The notes under the pieces were generated by a model. It saw only the letters and a program-made list of their open reading frames with translations. It had not been told where the DNA came from and did no database searches. Shown one piece after another: positions 10,118 to 17,958 of a stretch of DNA of 46,578 nt. The stretch lies in contig JANYHG010000224.1 of NCBI GenBank assembly GCA_025359165.1, forward strand, positions 1 to 46,578. Reading direction: 5' to 3'. How positions within the stretch are numbered: position 1 is the first letter of the stretch; every line of letters starts with the position of its first letter. Both the position numbers and the translations under genes were made by a program. The DNA comes from Hyphomicrobiaceae bacterium. GTDB lineage: Bacteria; Pseudomonadota; Alphaproteobacteria; Rhizobiales; Hyphomicrobiaceae.

Positions 10118-13100
10118 ATGCTCACGTCAGCGTCATCGCCCGAAGTGGTCGCACTCGAAACCGCGCTCCGGCGCACGCGCGCGTCACAGCATTTGGCCTC
10201 CGACCCCGGCACGTCGGCCTGGGTCAGCGCCAATGCGGGCACCGGCAAAACCTACGTCCTGACGACTCGGGTGTTGCGCCTGCTGCTGGCCGGCACGAAG
10301 CCGGAGCGCATTCTGGCGCTCACGTATACGAAGGCAGCCGCTGCCGAAATGAGCAAGCGCGTGTTCGAGCGGCTCGGGACCTGGGTGACGGCTGCGCCGA
10401 AGAAGCTGTCGGACATGCTGACGGACGTGCTGGGCCGGACGCCGAACAGCGGCGAACTGATGCGCGCGCGCCAACTGTTCGCGCTCGCCATCGAAACGCC
10501 AGGTGGCCTGAAAGTCCAGACGATCCATGGCTTTTGCGAACGTCTGCTCAAACGCTTTCCGCTCGAAGCCGGCATCCCCCCGCATTTCGCGATACTCGAT
10601 GAGCCGACTGCGGCGGCGCTTCTGCGGGACGCCATCGACAGCGCCCTCGTCACTGCGATGCGACAACCGACATCGCCACTTGCGCGAGCGCTCCGCGTCG
10701 CGATCACCTTTGCCGCCGACGACAGCTTCGACGATGTCCTGAAAGACGCGCTGCGCCAGCGGACTTGGTTGGCGGACCTGCAGAAGCTCGCGCCGGACGA
10801 TGAACACGCCATTGAGCGCCTTTATCGAGGCGCGTTCGAGTTGCCCGCGATATTGGATCTGGCAACTGTCGAGAGCGCGCTCGCGCAGATCGTCGCCGAT
10901 GCCACGCTGAGCCGAGCGGTGGAAGTTTTGGGTGGCGGCGGCAAGAGCGACATCAAACGCGCTCACGACTTCAAGGCAGCACTGAATGCCACGAATGACC
11001 ATGCGCGCATGCTGGCACTCAAGCGCGCTTTCCTGACGGCGGAAGACGAGCCGCGTGCCGACAAAGGTTTTATCACGCAGGCGATCCGCAAAGCCGAACC
11101 TGCGTTGACGACAACGCTGTGCAACGCGCGCGATACGTTTCCGAGCCTGCTCGAACAGCGGCAGAAATTGATCGCGCTCGAGGCGACCACCGCGTTGGTG
11201 ACGCTCGCCAGCGCCGTCATGACGACGTACCAGACCGCGAAGGCGCGCCGTGCCGCGTTAGATTTCGACGATCTGATCGCCAAGGCCGCGAGCCTGCTCA
11301 GCCAGATCGCCGCGCCCGGCGATGCCAGTGCAACGCAGTGGGTGTTGTTCAAACTCGACGGCGGGCTCGATCATGTTCTCGTCGACGAGGCACAGGATAC
11401 CAGTCCGACGCAATGGTCTGTCATCAGTGCGTTGGCTGCCGAATTTTTCTCCGATGCGGCAGGGCGCGACGTCGTGCGCACGCTGTTTGCGGTGGGTGAT
11501 GAAAAGCAGTCGATCTACGGGTTTCAGGGCGCTGCGCCCGAAATGTTCAAAGCGATGGGAGACAAGTTCCAACTCGGCGCTGCCGGTGTCGAACTGCCGC
11601 TCGCACGCGTGCCGCTGAATGTGTCGTTTCGCACGACCGCGCCGGTGCTGCGTGCCGTCGACGAAGTGTTCGCAGACCGACAGCGCTTGCCCGGCGTGTC
11701 GACCGCCATCGAGGCAATCCAACACATCGCGCATCGCGCCGGACATGCCGGCGTCGTCGAAGTCTGGCCGACGGAAAAACCCGAAATGGCGGTCGAAACC
11801 GATACGTGGGAGCCGAACGCCGAACAGGCCGTCGCGTCGCCGGTGACGCGACTGGCCAATCGGATCGCGGACTGCATCGCTGGTTGGCTGCAGCGCGGCG
11901 AGGTTCTTGCGTCGGAAGGCCGGCCCATTCGCGCGTCCGACATTCTGGTTCTCGTCAGGCGGCGCCGGCCATTCGCCCCGGCTATGGTGGCGGCGCTGAA
12001 AACGCGCGGCATTCCAGTTGCCGGTGCTGACCGAATCACGCTGATCGAACAGATCGCGGTGCAGGATCTGATCGTCCTAGGTGATTTTCTTACGCTGCCT
12101 GAGGACGATCTAGCGCTCGCGACGGTTTTGAAATCGCCGCTGTTTGGTCTCGACGACGACGATCTGATGCCGCTTGCATACCAGCGCAAAGGCCAGCTGT
12201 GGACCGCGCTGCTCGAAGAGGCGAAGACGAACCCGCGTCTGGTCGAGGCGGCCGAGTTGTTGAAGCGCTGGCGGTCCGAAGCCGACTTTCTACCGCCCTA
12301 CGAATTTTTCGCGCAGTTGCTCGATCGTGACAACGGACTGATGCGCAAGCGCATGTTGGCCCGTCTCGGCATCGAGGCCGCCGACCCGCTCGACGAATTT
12401 CTCAATCAGGCGCTGAAGTACGACGATACGGCACCGGCGTCGCTGATGGGGTTTCTCGCCAACCTGCGCGCCAGTGGCACCGAGATCAAACGCGACATGG
12501 AGCAGGGGCGCAACGAGGTGCGCATCATGACCGTGCACGGTGCCAAAGGTCTCGAAGCGCCGATCGTAATCTTGCCCGATACCTGCTCGGCCCGTTCGGG
12601 CGGAATGCCCGGCGGCCTCCTCAAGATGACGGACGTGCGCCTGCCCATCGGTATCGACAAACTGATGCTGTGGCCGGTCAAGACAGCCAAGGCGATCGCG
12701 CCGGTCGTGCAGGCGCGTGCAGCGTTGAAAAGCGCCGAGCAGCACGAGCGCAACCGCTTGCTTTACGTGGCGCTGACGCGGCCGCGCGACCGGCTCTACG
12801 TCACGGGATATGAGAGCACCAGCGCACCCTCGCCGGACAGTTGGTACAGGCAGGTCGAAGATGCGCTGCGTCCGATCGCCGAGCGCGCCGTCTGTGACGA
12901 CGGCCGCGAGGGACTTCGCCTGCAGACCGGACAGACGGTCGCTGCCAAGGCAGGCGCACACGGCGACGTCGCCACTCTGCCGGTCGAGCCGTTGCCACTG
13001 TGGGCTCGGACGAAAGCCAGATCCGAGCCGCGTCTGACGATGCCACTCGCGCCATCGCGCCTGGCACCGCTGGAAACCGACGACACCGGCGAACCCGTCG

Positions 13101-13711
13101 CCCGTCCCGACGCGGGTCCGGTCGAACCGCCGATTGCTTCGCCGTCGCTGACGCGCGACCAGACACGGTTCCTCCGGGGTACGCTGACACACGCGCTGCT
13201 TGAACATTTGCCCGCGTTGCCAGCCGCACACTGGGCCGAGGGAGCGGCGAGGTTCATGACTGTCCGCGGCGAGGCGTTGAGCCCGGCTGCACGGCAGTCG
13301 ATCGTGCGCGAGACGCTGGCCGTCGTGAACGATCCGACGTTCGCGCCGTTGTTCGGGCCCGACAGTCAGGCCGAGGTGCCCATCGTCGCGCAGATCGAAC
13401 GTCCAAACGGCAAAGGTCCGCCGCTGCGGTTGAACGGCCAGATCGACCGCTTGGCGCGTGTCGGCAATCGGGTGCTGATCGTCGACTACAAGACCAATCG
13501 GCCACCACCGCGCAATCCGGAGGATGTCGCCGAGGCCTATCTGTTGCAACTCGCGGCGTATCGGCTTGCGCTGGCCGGCTTGTTCGCCGGATCGAGCGTG
13601 GTTGCGGCCATCCTGTGGACAGATGGTCCGCGTCTGATGGAAATCCCGTCTGATCTGCTCGACGGAGCCGAGCAGCGATTGTGGGACCTCGACCGTACGC
13701 GTACAAAATAA
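10118..13711 (+). CDS. addA: Double-strand break repair helicase AddA
   Basis: AddA is the UvrD-family helicase subunit of AddAB with its own nuclease domain. The 1197-residue protein shows the superfamily I motifs in order: Walker A ANAGTGKT near residue 39, TYTKAAAAEM, Walker B VLVDEAQDTSPTQW near 419, FAVGDEKQSIYGFQGA, MTVHGAKGLEAPIVILPDT, and LLYVALTRPRDRLYVTG. A C-terminal RecB-type nuclease follows, with GTLTHALLEH and LIVDYKTNRPPP near 1123. ATG 10118 is chosen because GGAGG (10106-10110) lies 7 nt upstream, inside the end of addB. Only 2 nt separate it from the addB stop, so the two are co-translated. Confidence 0.95.
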   Translation: MLTSASSPEVVALETALRRTRASQHLASDPGTSAWVSANAGTGKTYVLTTRVLRLLLAGTKPERILALTYTKAAAAEMSKRVFERLGTWVTAAPKKLSDMLTDVLGRTPNSGELMRARQLFALAIETPGGLKVQTIHGFCERLLKRFPLEAGIPPHFAILDEPTAAALLRDAIDSALVTAMRQPTSPLARALRVAITFAADDSFDDVLKDALRQRTWLADLQKLAPDDEHAIERLYRGAFELPAILDLATVESALAQIVADATLSRAVEVLGGGGKSDIKRAHDFKAALNATNDHARMLALKRAFLTAEDEPRADKGFITQAIRKAEPALTTTLCNARDTFPSLLEQRQKLIALEATTALVTLASAVMTTYQTAKARRAALDFDDLIAKAASLLSQIAAPGDASATQWVLFKLDGGLDHVLVDEAQDTSPTQWSVISALAAEFFSDAAGRDVVRTLFAVGDEKQSIYGFQGAAPEMFKAMGDKFQLGAAGVELPLARVPLNVSFRTTAPVLRAVDEVFADRQRLPGVSTAIEAIQHIAHRAGHAGVVEVWPTEKPEMAVETDTWEPNAEQAVASPVTRLANRIADCIAGWLQRGEVLASEGRPIRASDILVLVRRRRPFAPAMVAALKTRGIPVAGADRITLIEQIAVQDLIVLGDFLTLPEDDLALATVLKSPLFGLDDDDLMPLAYQRKGQLWTALLEEAKTNPRLVEAAELLKRWRSEADFLPPYEFFAQLLDRDNGLMRKRMLARLGIEAADPLDEFLNQALKYDDTAPASLMGFLANLRASGTEIKRDMEQGRNEVRIMTVHGAKGLEAPIVILPDTCSARSGGMPGGLLKMTDVRLPIGIDKLMLWPVKTAKAIAPVVQARAALKSAEQHERNRLLYVALTRPRDRLYVTGYESTSAPSPDSWYRQVEDALRPIAERAVCDDGREGLRLQTGQTVAAKAGAHGDVATLPVEPLPLWARTKARSEPRLTMPLAPSRLAPLETDDTGEPVARPDAGPVEPPIASPSLTRDQTRFLRGTLTHALLEHLPALPAAHWAEGAARFMTVRGEALSPAARQSIVRETLAVVNDPTFAPLFGPDSQAEVPIVAQIERPNGKGPPLRLNGQIDRLARVGNRVLIVDYKTNRPPPRNPEDVAEAYLLQLAAYRLALAGLFAGSSVVAAILWTDGPRLMEIPSDLLDGAEQRLWDLDRTRTK

Positions 13712-13743
13712 GTTGCTTGAAACAGTTGGCGACTGCGTCAGGG

Positions 13744-13772
13744 TTGACGGTCGTTGGCCCAATGCCTACCTA
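13744..13772 (+). promoter_or_regulatory. Possible housekeeping promoter for trxA
   Basis: TTGACG (13744-13749) and TACCTA (13767-13772) are separated by 17 nt in the 103-nt gap between addA and trxA. The -35 is good and the -10 is weak. It would let trxA be expressed apart from the repair genes. Confidence 0.3.
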
Positions 13773-13814
13773 CTGTGCGCGATAACCACATTGCCCCGAC
13801 CGGAGACTGATTCC

Positions 13815-14147
13815 ATGGCATCGCCCGATACAAAAGTCGTGTCTGACGCAACGTTCAAAGCTGAGGTTCTGGACAACGAAACGCCCGTGCTGGTGGATTT
13901 TCATGCGGAGTGGTGCCCCCCGTGCAAAGCCATGGCACCGGCGTTGGATCTCGTCGCGACCGAAATGAAGGGCAAAGTCAAAATTACCAAGGTCGACGTC
14001 GACGCCAATCCGAACACGACGCAAACTTACGGCATCCAGGCGATGCCGACCCTGATCATGTTCAAGGGTGGCAAGGAAATCGCCCGCAAGATGGGCACTC
14101 TGGTGCAGAAGCGCCAGCTCGAAGAATGGATCAAGAGCGCTACCTGA
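13815..14147 (+). CDS. trxA: Thioredoxin with CPPC active site
   Basis: This 110-residue single-domain thioredoxin has the normal length, the DFHAEWC strand-helix junction, KVDVDANPNTTQTYGIQAMPTLIMFKGG with the cis-Pro loop, and the trx-type C-terminal helix. It should reduce cytoplasmic disulphides using thioredoxin reductase. The position after addA is where alphaproteobacteria usually have trxA. The active site is read as WCPPC (Cys codons 13914-13916 and 13923-13925), not the near-invariant WCGPC. The Gly to Pro change should alter redox potential or partner choice. ATG 13815 has GGAG (13802-13805) 9 nt upstream; the frame is open further upstream but without a domain. Confidence 0.93.
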   Translation: MASPDTKVVSDATFKAEVLDNETPVLVDFHAEWCPPCKAMAPALDLVATEMKGKVKITKVDVDANPNTTQTYGIQAMPTLIMFKGGKEIARKMGTLVQKRQLEEWIKSAT

Positions 14148-14164
14148 TACTTCATGACTTTTAA

Positions 14165-14187
14165 GGGGGCGAGCGTGAGCCGTCCCC
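14165..14187. terminator. Weak hairpin between convergent genes
   Basis: GGGGGCG (14165-14171) can pair with CGTCCCC (14181-14187, one G-U) across a 9-nt loop, 17 nt after the trxA stop. No T-run follows on either strand, so its role as a terminator is doubtful. Confidence 0.25.
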
Positions 14188-14252
14188 TGATGTCAGGCGC
14201 TCAGGTCCAACCTGCGTTTTGATGTGACCAAACGATCAAGTCGGCCGAAACC

Positions 14253-14756
14253 TCATTCGGCGCTGTGATCGATTACACGTGCGCGCCAACTCGCATCCGG
14301 CAGCATGCAAGTTTCGGTCCGACCAAACAGACGATAGCGGTTCTTGGCGACCAGATCGTAAGCCATGTCTCGGAACCGTCGTGGCAGCGGGAGAAAGATC
14401 GCAGATAGCCGCCACGGCCCGCCGATCAACCGGGCCATTTCCAGCGCCATATCCATCTTACCGAAAGCGCGTCCATCGCGGAGCAGCAGCACGGTTTCGA
14501 ACGCGACGGGATCGAGCCGGTAGTGGCGAAACAGCGCGCGTCCGAGAGGTGATTGGGCGCTCGCGAACTGAATAGCACCGCTGCGGTCGCGGCGTGCGAT
14601 GTTACGCATGGCGCGCGAACACAAAACACAGACGCCGTCGTAGATGACGAGCGGTCGAGTGTCGTCGAACGACGGCACGCTTGATTCTTGGCGGTATGAG
14701 TATCGCGCAGTCTTGGCGAGGCGGTGGGAAACCGAATCGGGCCGCGCGTTTGTCAT
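14253..14756 (-). CDS. DCC-family thiol-disulphide oxidoreductase-like protein (DUF393)
   Basis: The motif DGVCVLCSRAM near residues 40-50 gives the family its name (Asp-x-x-Cys-x-x-Cys). The distal AKNRYRLFGRTETCMLP also matches DUF393. Members are predicted thioredoxin-like redox proteins of unknown substrate. The 167-residue protein has about 30 extra polar residues before the domain. Its ATG lies one nucleotide after the aroC stop (TGAGATG on the minus strand), so it is translationally coupled to aroC. The link with chorismate synthase is positional only. Confidence 0.8.
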   Translation of the reverse strand: MTNARPDSVSHRLAKTARYSYRQESSVPSFDDTRPLVIYDGVCVLCSRAMRNIARRDRSGAIQFASAQSPLGRALFRHYRLDPVAFETVLLLRDGRAFGKMDMALEMARLIGGPWRLSAIFLPLPRRFRDMAYDLVAKNRYRLFGRTETCMLPDASWRARVIDHSAE

Positions 14757-14757
14757 C

Positions 14758-15870
14758 TCAGCCGACCTGTCCCCGGTGTCGCAACAGATGATCCGCCAGC
14801 ACCAGCGCCATCATGGCTTCGCCCACCGGCACGGCGCGGATGCCGACGCAAGGATCGTGGCGGCCTTTGGTGAAGATATCGGTTTCCTTGCCCGCTTCGT
14901 CGATGGTGCGGCGCGGCGTCAGGATCGACGATGTCGGTTTGACCGCGAAGCGGCAGACGATGTCCTGACCGGTCGAGATGCCGCCGAGAACCCCACCTGC
15001 GTGATTGGACAGGAACAGCGGTTGGCCATCGTTACCGGCGCGGATTTCGTCGGCATTTTCGACGCCCGTGAGTTGGGCGACCGCCATGCCGTCGCCGATC
15101 TCGACTGCCTTCACCGCATTGATGCTCATCATCGCGCTTGCCAGATCGGCATCGAGCTTACCGTAGAGGGGCGCGCCGAGGCCCGCCGGCAAGCCTTCAG
15201 CGACGATTTCTACGACCGCTCCGATTGACGACCCCGCCTTGCGGATCGCGTCGAGATCCCTGGCCCAGGCTGCGGCGGTTTCGGCATCCGGAGAGAAGAA
15301 ATCGTTGGCGTCCAGCGTTGCAGCACTCCAACGTCCGCCGTATTGCTCGGCTGGAATGCGACGAGCGCCCATCTGCACGAGTGCGCCGCGAATGCCGGCT
15401 CCGGGAGCCATCTGGGCAATCACCAGCCGTGCTATGGCTCCGGCAGCGACACGGCAGGCGGTTTCCCGCGCCGACGAGCGACCGCCCCCGCGATGATCGC
15501 GCACGCCATATTTCGCCCAATAGGTGTAATCGGCATGTCCCGGCCGAAACGTCTGCGTCAAGTTCCCGTAGTCTTTGGAGCGCTGATCGACGTTCTCAAT
15601 CGACAGCTGGATCGGTGTGCCGGTGGTCGTGTAACACCCCGCCTCGCCTTCAATGACACCGGAGAGAACCTTCGCCACATCGGGCTCGCGGCGCTGTGTC
15701 GTGTGACGTGACTGGCCGGGACGGCGCTTGTCGAGATAGCTCTGAACGTCCTGGGCGAGGTTGAACGTCAAGCCGGGCGGGCAACCGTCGACGACGACGC
15801 CGATCGCCGGACCATGGCTTTCACCCCAGGTCGTGATGCGAAACAAATGGCCGAACGTATTGAATGACAT
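14758..15870 (-). CDS. aroC: Chorismate synthase
   Basis: AroC carries out the last shikimate-pathway step, the FMN-dependent elimination of phosphate from EPSP to chorismate, the precursor of aromatic amino acids and folate. The 370-residue protein starts [20 protein letters not shown] and contains [42 protein letters not shown] and the GRHDPC segment, all family signatures. The frame is open 17 codons further upstream, but ATG 15870 gives the conserved N-terminus. It heads a two-gene unit with the DCC-family gene. Confidence 0.97.
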   Translation of the reverse strand: MSFNTFGHLFRITTWGESHGPAIGVVVDGCPPGLTFNLAQDVQSYLDKRRPGQSRHTTQRREPDVAKVLSGVIEGEAGCYTTTGTPIQLSIENVDQRSKDYGNLTQTFRPGHADYTYWAKYGVRDHRGGGRSSARETACRVAAGAIARLVIAQMAPGAGIRGALVQMGARRIPAEQYGGRWSAATLDANDFFSPDAETAAAWARDLDAIRKAGSSIGAVVEIVAEGLPAGLGAPLYGKLDADLASAMMSINAVKAVEIGDGMAVAQLTGVENADEIRAGNDGQPLFLSNHAGGVLGGISTGQDIVCRFAVKPTSSILTPRRTIDEAGKETDIFTKGRHDPCVGIRAVPVGEAMMALVLADHLLRHRGQVG

Positions 15871-16072
15871 AGCGGAACTGATCCTATAGCGGCGATCGGC
15901 GCTGCTGCCGCGTGCCCTCATCGTCTATCGCAGAGCTGCCTCAGGCGCAAAGGGGACACAGCGGGCAGACTTTCGGTGCCAATGGGGTGACACCTTTGCA
16001 GCGCGTCAGTTAACAACGTCTGTCCGTTGCGTTCGAGTCACTCAACAGCAACTCAAACATGGAGGCCAACAC

Positions 16073-16294
16073 ATGCGTAAAGCACTTGTTGCCTTATCAC
16101 TGTCTGCTTTTACCTTATCGAGCTTAGGAGCTCTCACGTCTGCCTCGGCGGCACCAGCCAAAATGTCCAAGATGGGCTGTATCGTCGGCAAGCAGAAATG
16201 GGATGCTCCGATGGCCAAGTGCGTCGATGCGAAACCCGTCAAAAAGGTTTCAAAGACGCTCAAGAAAAAGCCGGCCGTTAAAAAAGCCATGTAA
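16073..16294 (+). CDS. Small secreted Lys-rich protein with a Cys pair, unknown function
   Basis: This 73-residue protein has a clear Sec signal peptide (MRKALVALSLSAFTLSSLGA, cleavage probably after SASA). The mature part of about 45 residues contains CIVGKQKWDAPMAKC, whose two cysteines could form a disulphide in the periplasm, then a Lys/Val-rich tail ending KKKPAVKKAM. GGAGG (16061-16065) lies 7 nt before the ATG, so the reading frame is very likely real. It stands alone between the divergent aroC unit and the HdeD-like gene. I do not recognise a named family. The basic tail suggests binding to an acidic surface, but this is only inference. Confidence 0.8.
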   Translation: MRKALVALSLSAFTLSSLGALTSASAAPAKMSKMGCIVGKQKWDAPMAKCVDAKPVKKVSKTLKKKPAVKKAM

Positions 16295-16391
16295 GCAGCA
16301 TCAGCTGTTTATACCGGAGCTACTCGCGGCAAGGTCGTGTCCCAAACGCGACGGTGCCTGAGTTGAGCCGGCAAAGGTTGGGAGAGAGATA

Positions 16392-16429
16392 CGAAGCCGC
16401 CGCTCGGCCTTCGGTCTTTCTCCTTTTTT
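16392..16429 (+). terminator. Probable terminator after the small secreted protein gene
   Basis: An 8-bp stem with a one-base bulge (CGAAGCCG at 16392-16399 with CGGCCTTCG at 16405-16413) is followed within 11 nt by TTTTTT (16424-16429) in a T/C-rich tail. It lies about 100 nt after the stop codon. Confidence 0.5.
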
Positions 16430-16451
16430 CGTTTCAGCGCTTTTGCAGTTC

Positions 16452-16476
16452 AGAACTTGTGATCACTTCTGGCGTT
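16452..16476 (+). promoter_or_regulatory. EcfG-like promoter, one mismatch, before the HdeD-like gene
   Basis: AGAAC (16452-16456), a 16-nt spacer and CGTT (16473-16476) differ at one position from the alphaproteobacterial general stress promoter GGAAC-N16/17-CGTT. It lies about 70 nt before the chosen start. The match is weaker than the site at 24099, so it is only a candidate. Confidence 0.35.
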
Positions 16477-16546
16477 ACCCTGCCGGTTGCCTTCACGCGT
16501 GGGCACGCCTAGCGTCGGTGCTTCGACGTACTCACAGGAGGTCGCC

Positions 16547-17125
16547 TTGGCTCACGTCACCGTTATCGATGCCGACGGCATGATTGCCGCACACCGTCGG
16601 TGGTTCATTTTTCTCGGTGTGGCGTTGGTCATTGCGGGCCTGCTCGCGATTGCATTCCCCTTCGCCGGCGGATTGGCTGTCGAGGTCTGGGTGGCGGTCG
16701 CATTGGTCATCTCGGGTATTGCGCAGATCGTGCATGCGTTCGCCGCCAGAGAGTGGCAGGGCTTCCTGCTCGGACTGCTTGTGGGCCTGCTGTATTTGGC
16801 CGGCGGTGCCGTGCTCTGGCTCGACCCGATCAAGGGTGTGATCACGCTCACGGTGTTTCTCGCCGCCATGATGCTGATCGATGGGATTCTCCGCTGCACA
16901 ATGGCGCTGCGCATCAGACCGATGCCGGGGTGGGGCATGTTGTTGGTCGGCGGCATCCTCGGAATTGTCGTCGCCTTCATGATCTGGAAGCAGTTGCCGA
17001 CATCGGCGCTGTGGGTCATCGGGCTGCTGCTCGGCATCAACCTGATTTTCTCTGGCGTTGCCTTCATCACCCTGGCGCGGAGTGCGCGGGTCGCGCGCCA
17101 GCAAGATCCGGTATTGCAGCGCTAA
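16547..17125 (+). CDS. HdeD-family (DUF308) inner membrane protein
   Basis: The 192-residue protein is almost entirely hydrophobic, with about six membrane segments in three hairpins. Examples are FLGVALVIAGLLAIAFPFAG and LLGLLVGLLYLAGGAVLWLD, with short polar loops such as DPIKGV and RIRPMPGW. This arrangement and the Gly-rich repeats match HdeD/DUF308 proteins, which in E. coli are linked to acid resistance. I choose the TTG start at 16547 because AGGAGG (16536-16541) lies 5 nt upstream, giving MAHVTVIDADG. The frame is open to 16487 but without a ribosome-binding site. A possible stress-type promoter lies upstream. Confidence 0.82.
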   Translation: MAHVTVIDADGMIAAHRRWFIFLGVALVIAGLLAIAFPFAGGLAVEVWVAVALVISGIAQIVHAFAAREWQGFLLGLLVGLLYLAGGAVLWLDPIKGVITLTVFLAAMMLIDGILRCTMALRIRPMPGWGMLLVGGILGIVVAFMIWKQLPTSALWVIGLLLGINLIFSGVAFITLARSARVARQQDPVLQR

Positions 17126-17241
17126 ATCTGCTGCAGTAAAGTTAATGCGATCCCCGCCACAAAACTGCGATTTGGCGGCGATTTGCTTCATTGGGCAGGG
17201 CACCCTCCGGCGTGTTGGTAAACGACCGCTGGCGGTGGTCT

Positions 17242-17263
17242 GGAGCGGTTTTTGAACCGCTCC
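17242..17263. repeat. Perfect 9-bp inverted repeat between convergent genes
   Basis: GGAGCGGTT and AACCGCTCC flank a TTTG loop. It lies in the 157-nt gap between the HdeD-like gene (plus) and the phosphatase gene (minus). There is no T-run on either strand, but the position suggests a shared transcription stop or RNA-end stabiliser. No other copy was seen in the window. Confidence 0.5.
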
Positions 17264-17282
17264 GACGCTGTCACCGGGACCG

Positions 17283-17951
17283 TCAGTGGTTCTCGGTGAT
17301 CCAGGGCCGGTGGTTGACGGTCAACACCCGCCAGCGGCCCGGACCCGCCGATTTCGGATCGCGTAGATGTTCGAGCACCGTGACCGAGACGTTGTCGATG
17401 GTGAACGAATGCGCGATGTCGTGCGGCCCGCCGAGCGCCAGCCCGATCGCCGCTCTGATCGTGCCGCCGTGGGTGACGGTGATGATCTGCTGGCCCGCGA
17501 ACTTGTCGTTCAGTGCGCCGATCAGCGGCGTGACGCGGTCGACCAGATCGGGATAGCTCTCGCCGCCATGCCCGGGTGCCTTCTCGTTGCCCTGCGTGAG
17601 CCAGAAGTGCATCGGCGTAATGCCGCGCTCGCGGCGAAATTCGAGGCGGTCGCGCCCTTGCCAATCGCCGAGATGCTGCTCGTTGAACTCCACGTGCGCC
17701 GTCATTTCCAACGGCGTGTGCTTTCCCTCGGAGGCCGCCTGGATAGCCGCCGCGGTCTGTTTGGCGCGTTTAAGATCGCTGGTGAGCCAAACGGCGCGGC
17801 GCGGCAGCACGCCAGCGACCGCCCGGAACACCTTGGCGTCCGAGCAATCGCAGTCCAGATCGCGCTGGCCGTATATTCGGCCACCATCGGGCACGGGCGC
17901 ATGACGCACCCACCACCAGCGGGTTTCGACGACATCGTGGGTCGTTGTCAT
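17283..17951 (-). CDS. Histidine phosphatase family protein
   Basis: This 222-residue protein has the catalytic motif WWVRHAPV near residues 13-20, where the His is phosphorylated. The last residue of the RHG motif is Ala here, as in a subset of the superfamily. TSDLKRAKQTA, FNEQHLGDWQGRDR and VTHGGTIRAAIG supply the second Arg, the Glu and the second His. The superfamily includes phosphoglycerate mutases and CobC-type phosphatases; the substrate cannot be told. It starts 7 nt after the stop of the beta-oxidation gene and is probably its operon partner. Confidence 0.85.
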   Translation of the reverse strand: MTTTHDVVETRWWWVRHAPVPDGGRIYGQRDLDCDCSDAKVFRAVAGVLPRRAVWLTSDLKRAKQTAAAIQAASEGKHTPLEMTAHVEFNEQHLGDWQGRDRLEFRRERGITPMHFWLTQGNEKAPGHGGESYPDLVDRVTPLIGALNDKFAGQQIITVTHGGTIRAAIGLALGGPHDIAHSFTIDNVSVTVLEHLRDPKSAGPGRWRVLTVNHRPWITENH

Positions 17952-17958
17952 GGGATGC

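Noticed and set aside
12290-13762. A 490-codon open frame antisense to addA
   Set aside because: Arg/Gln-rich low-information sequence opposite conserved helicase and nuclease motifs; no own domain.
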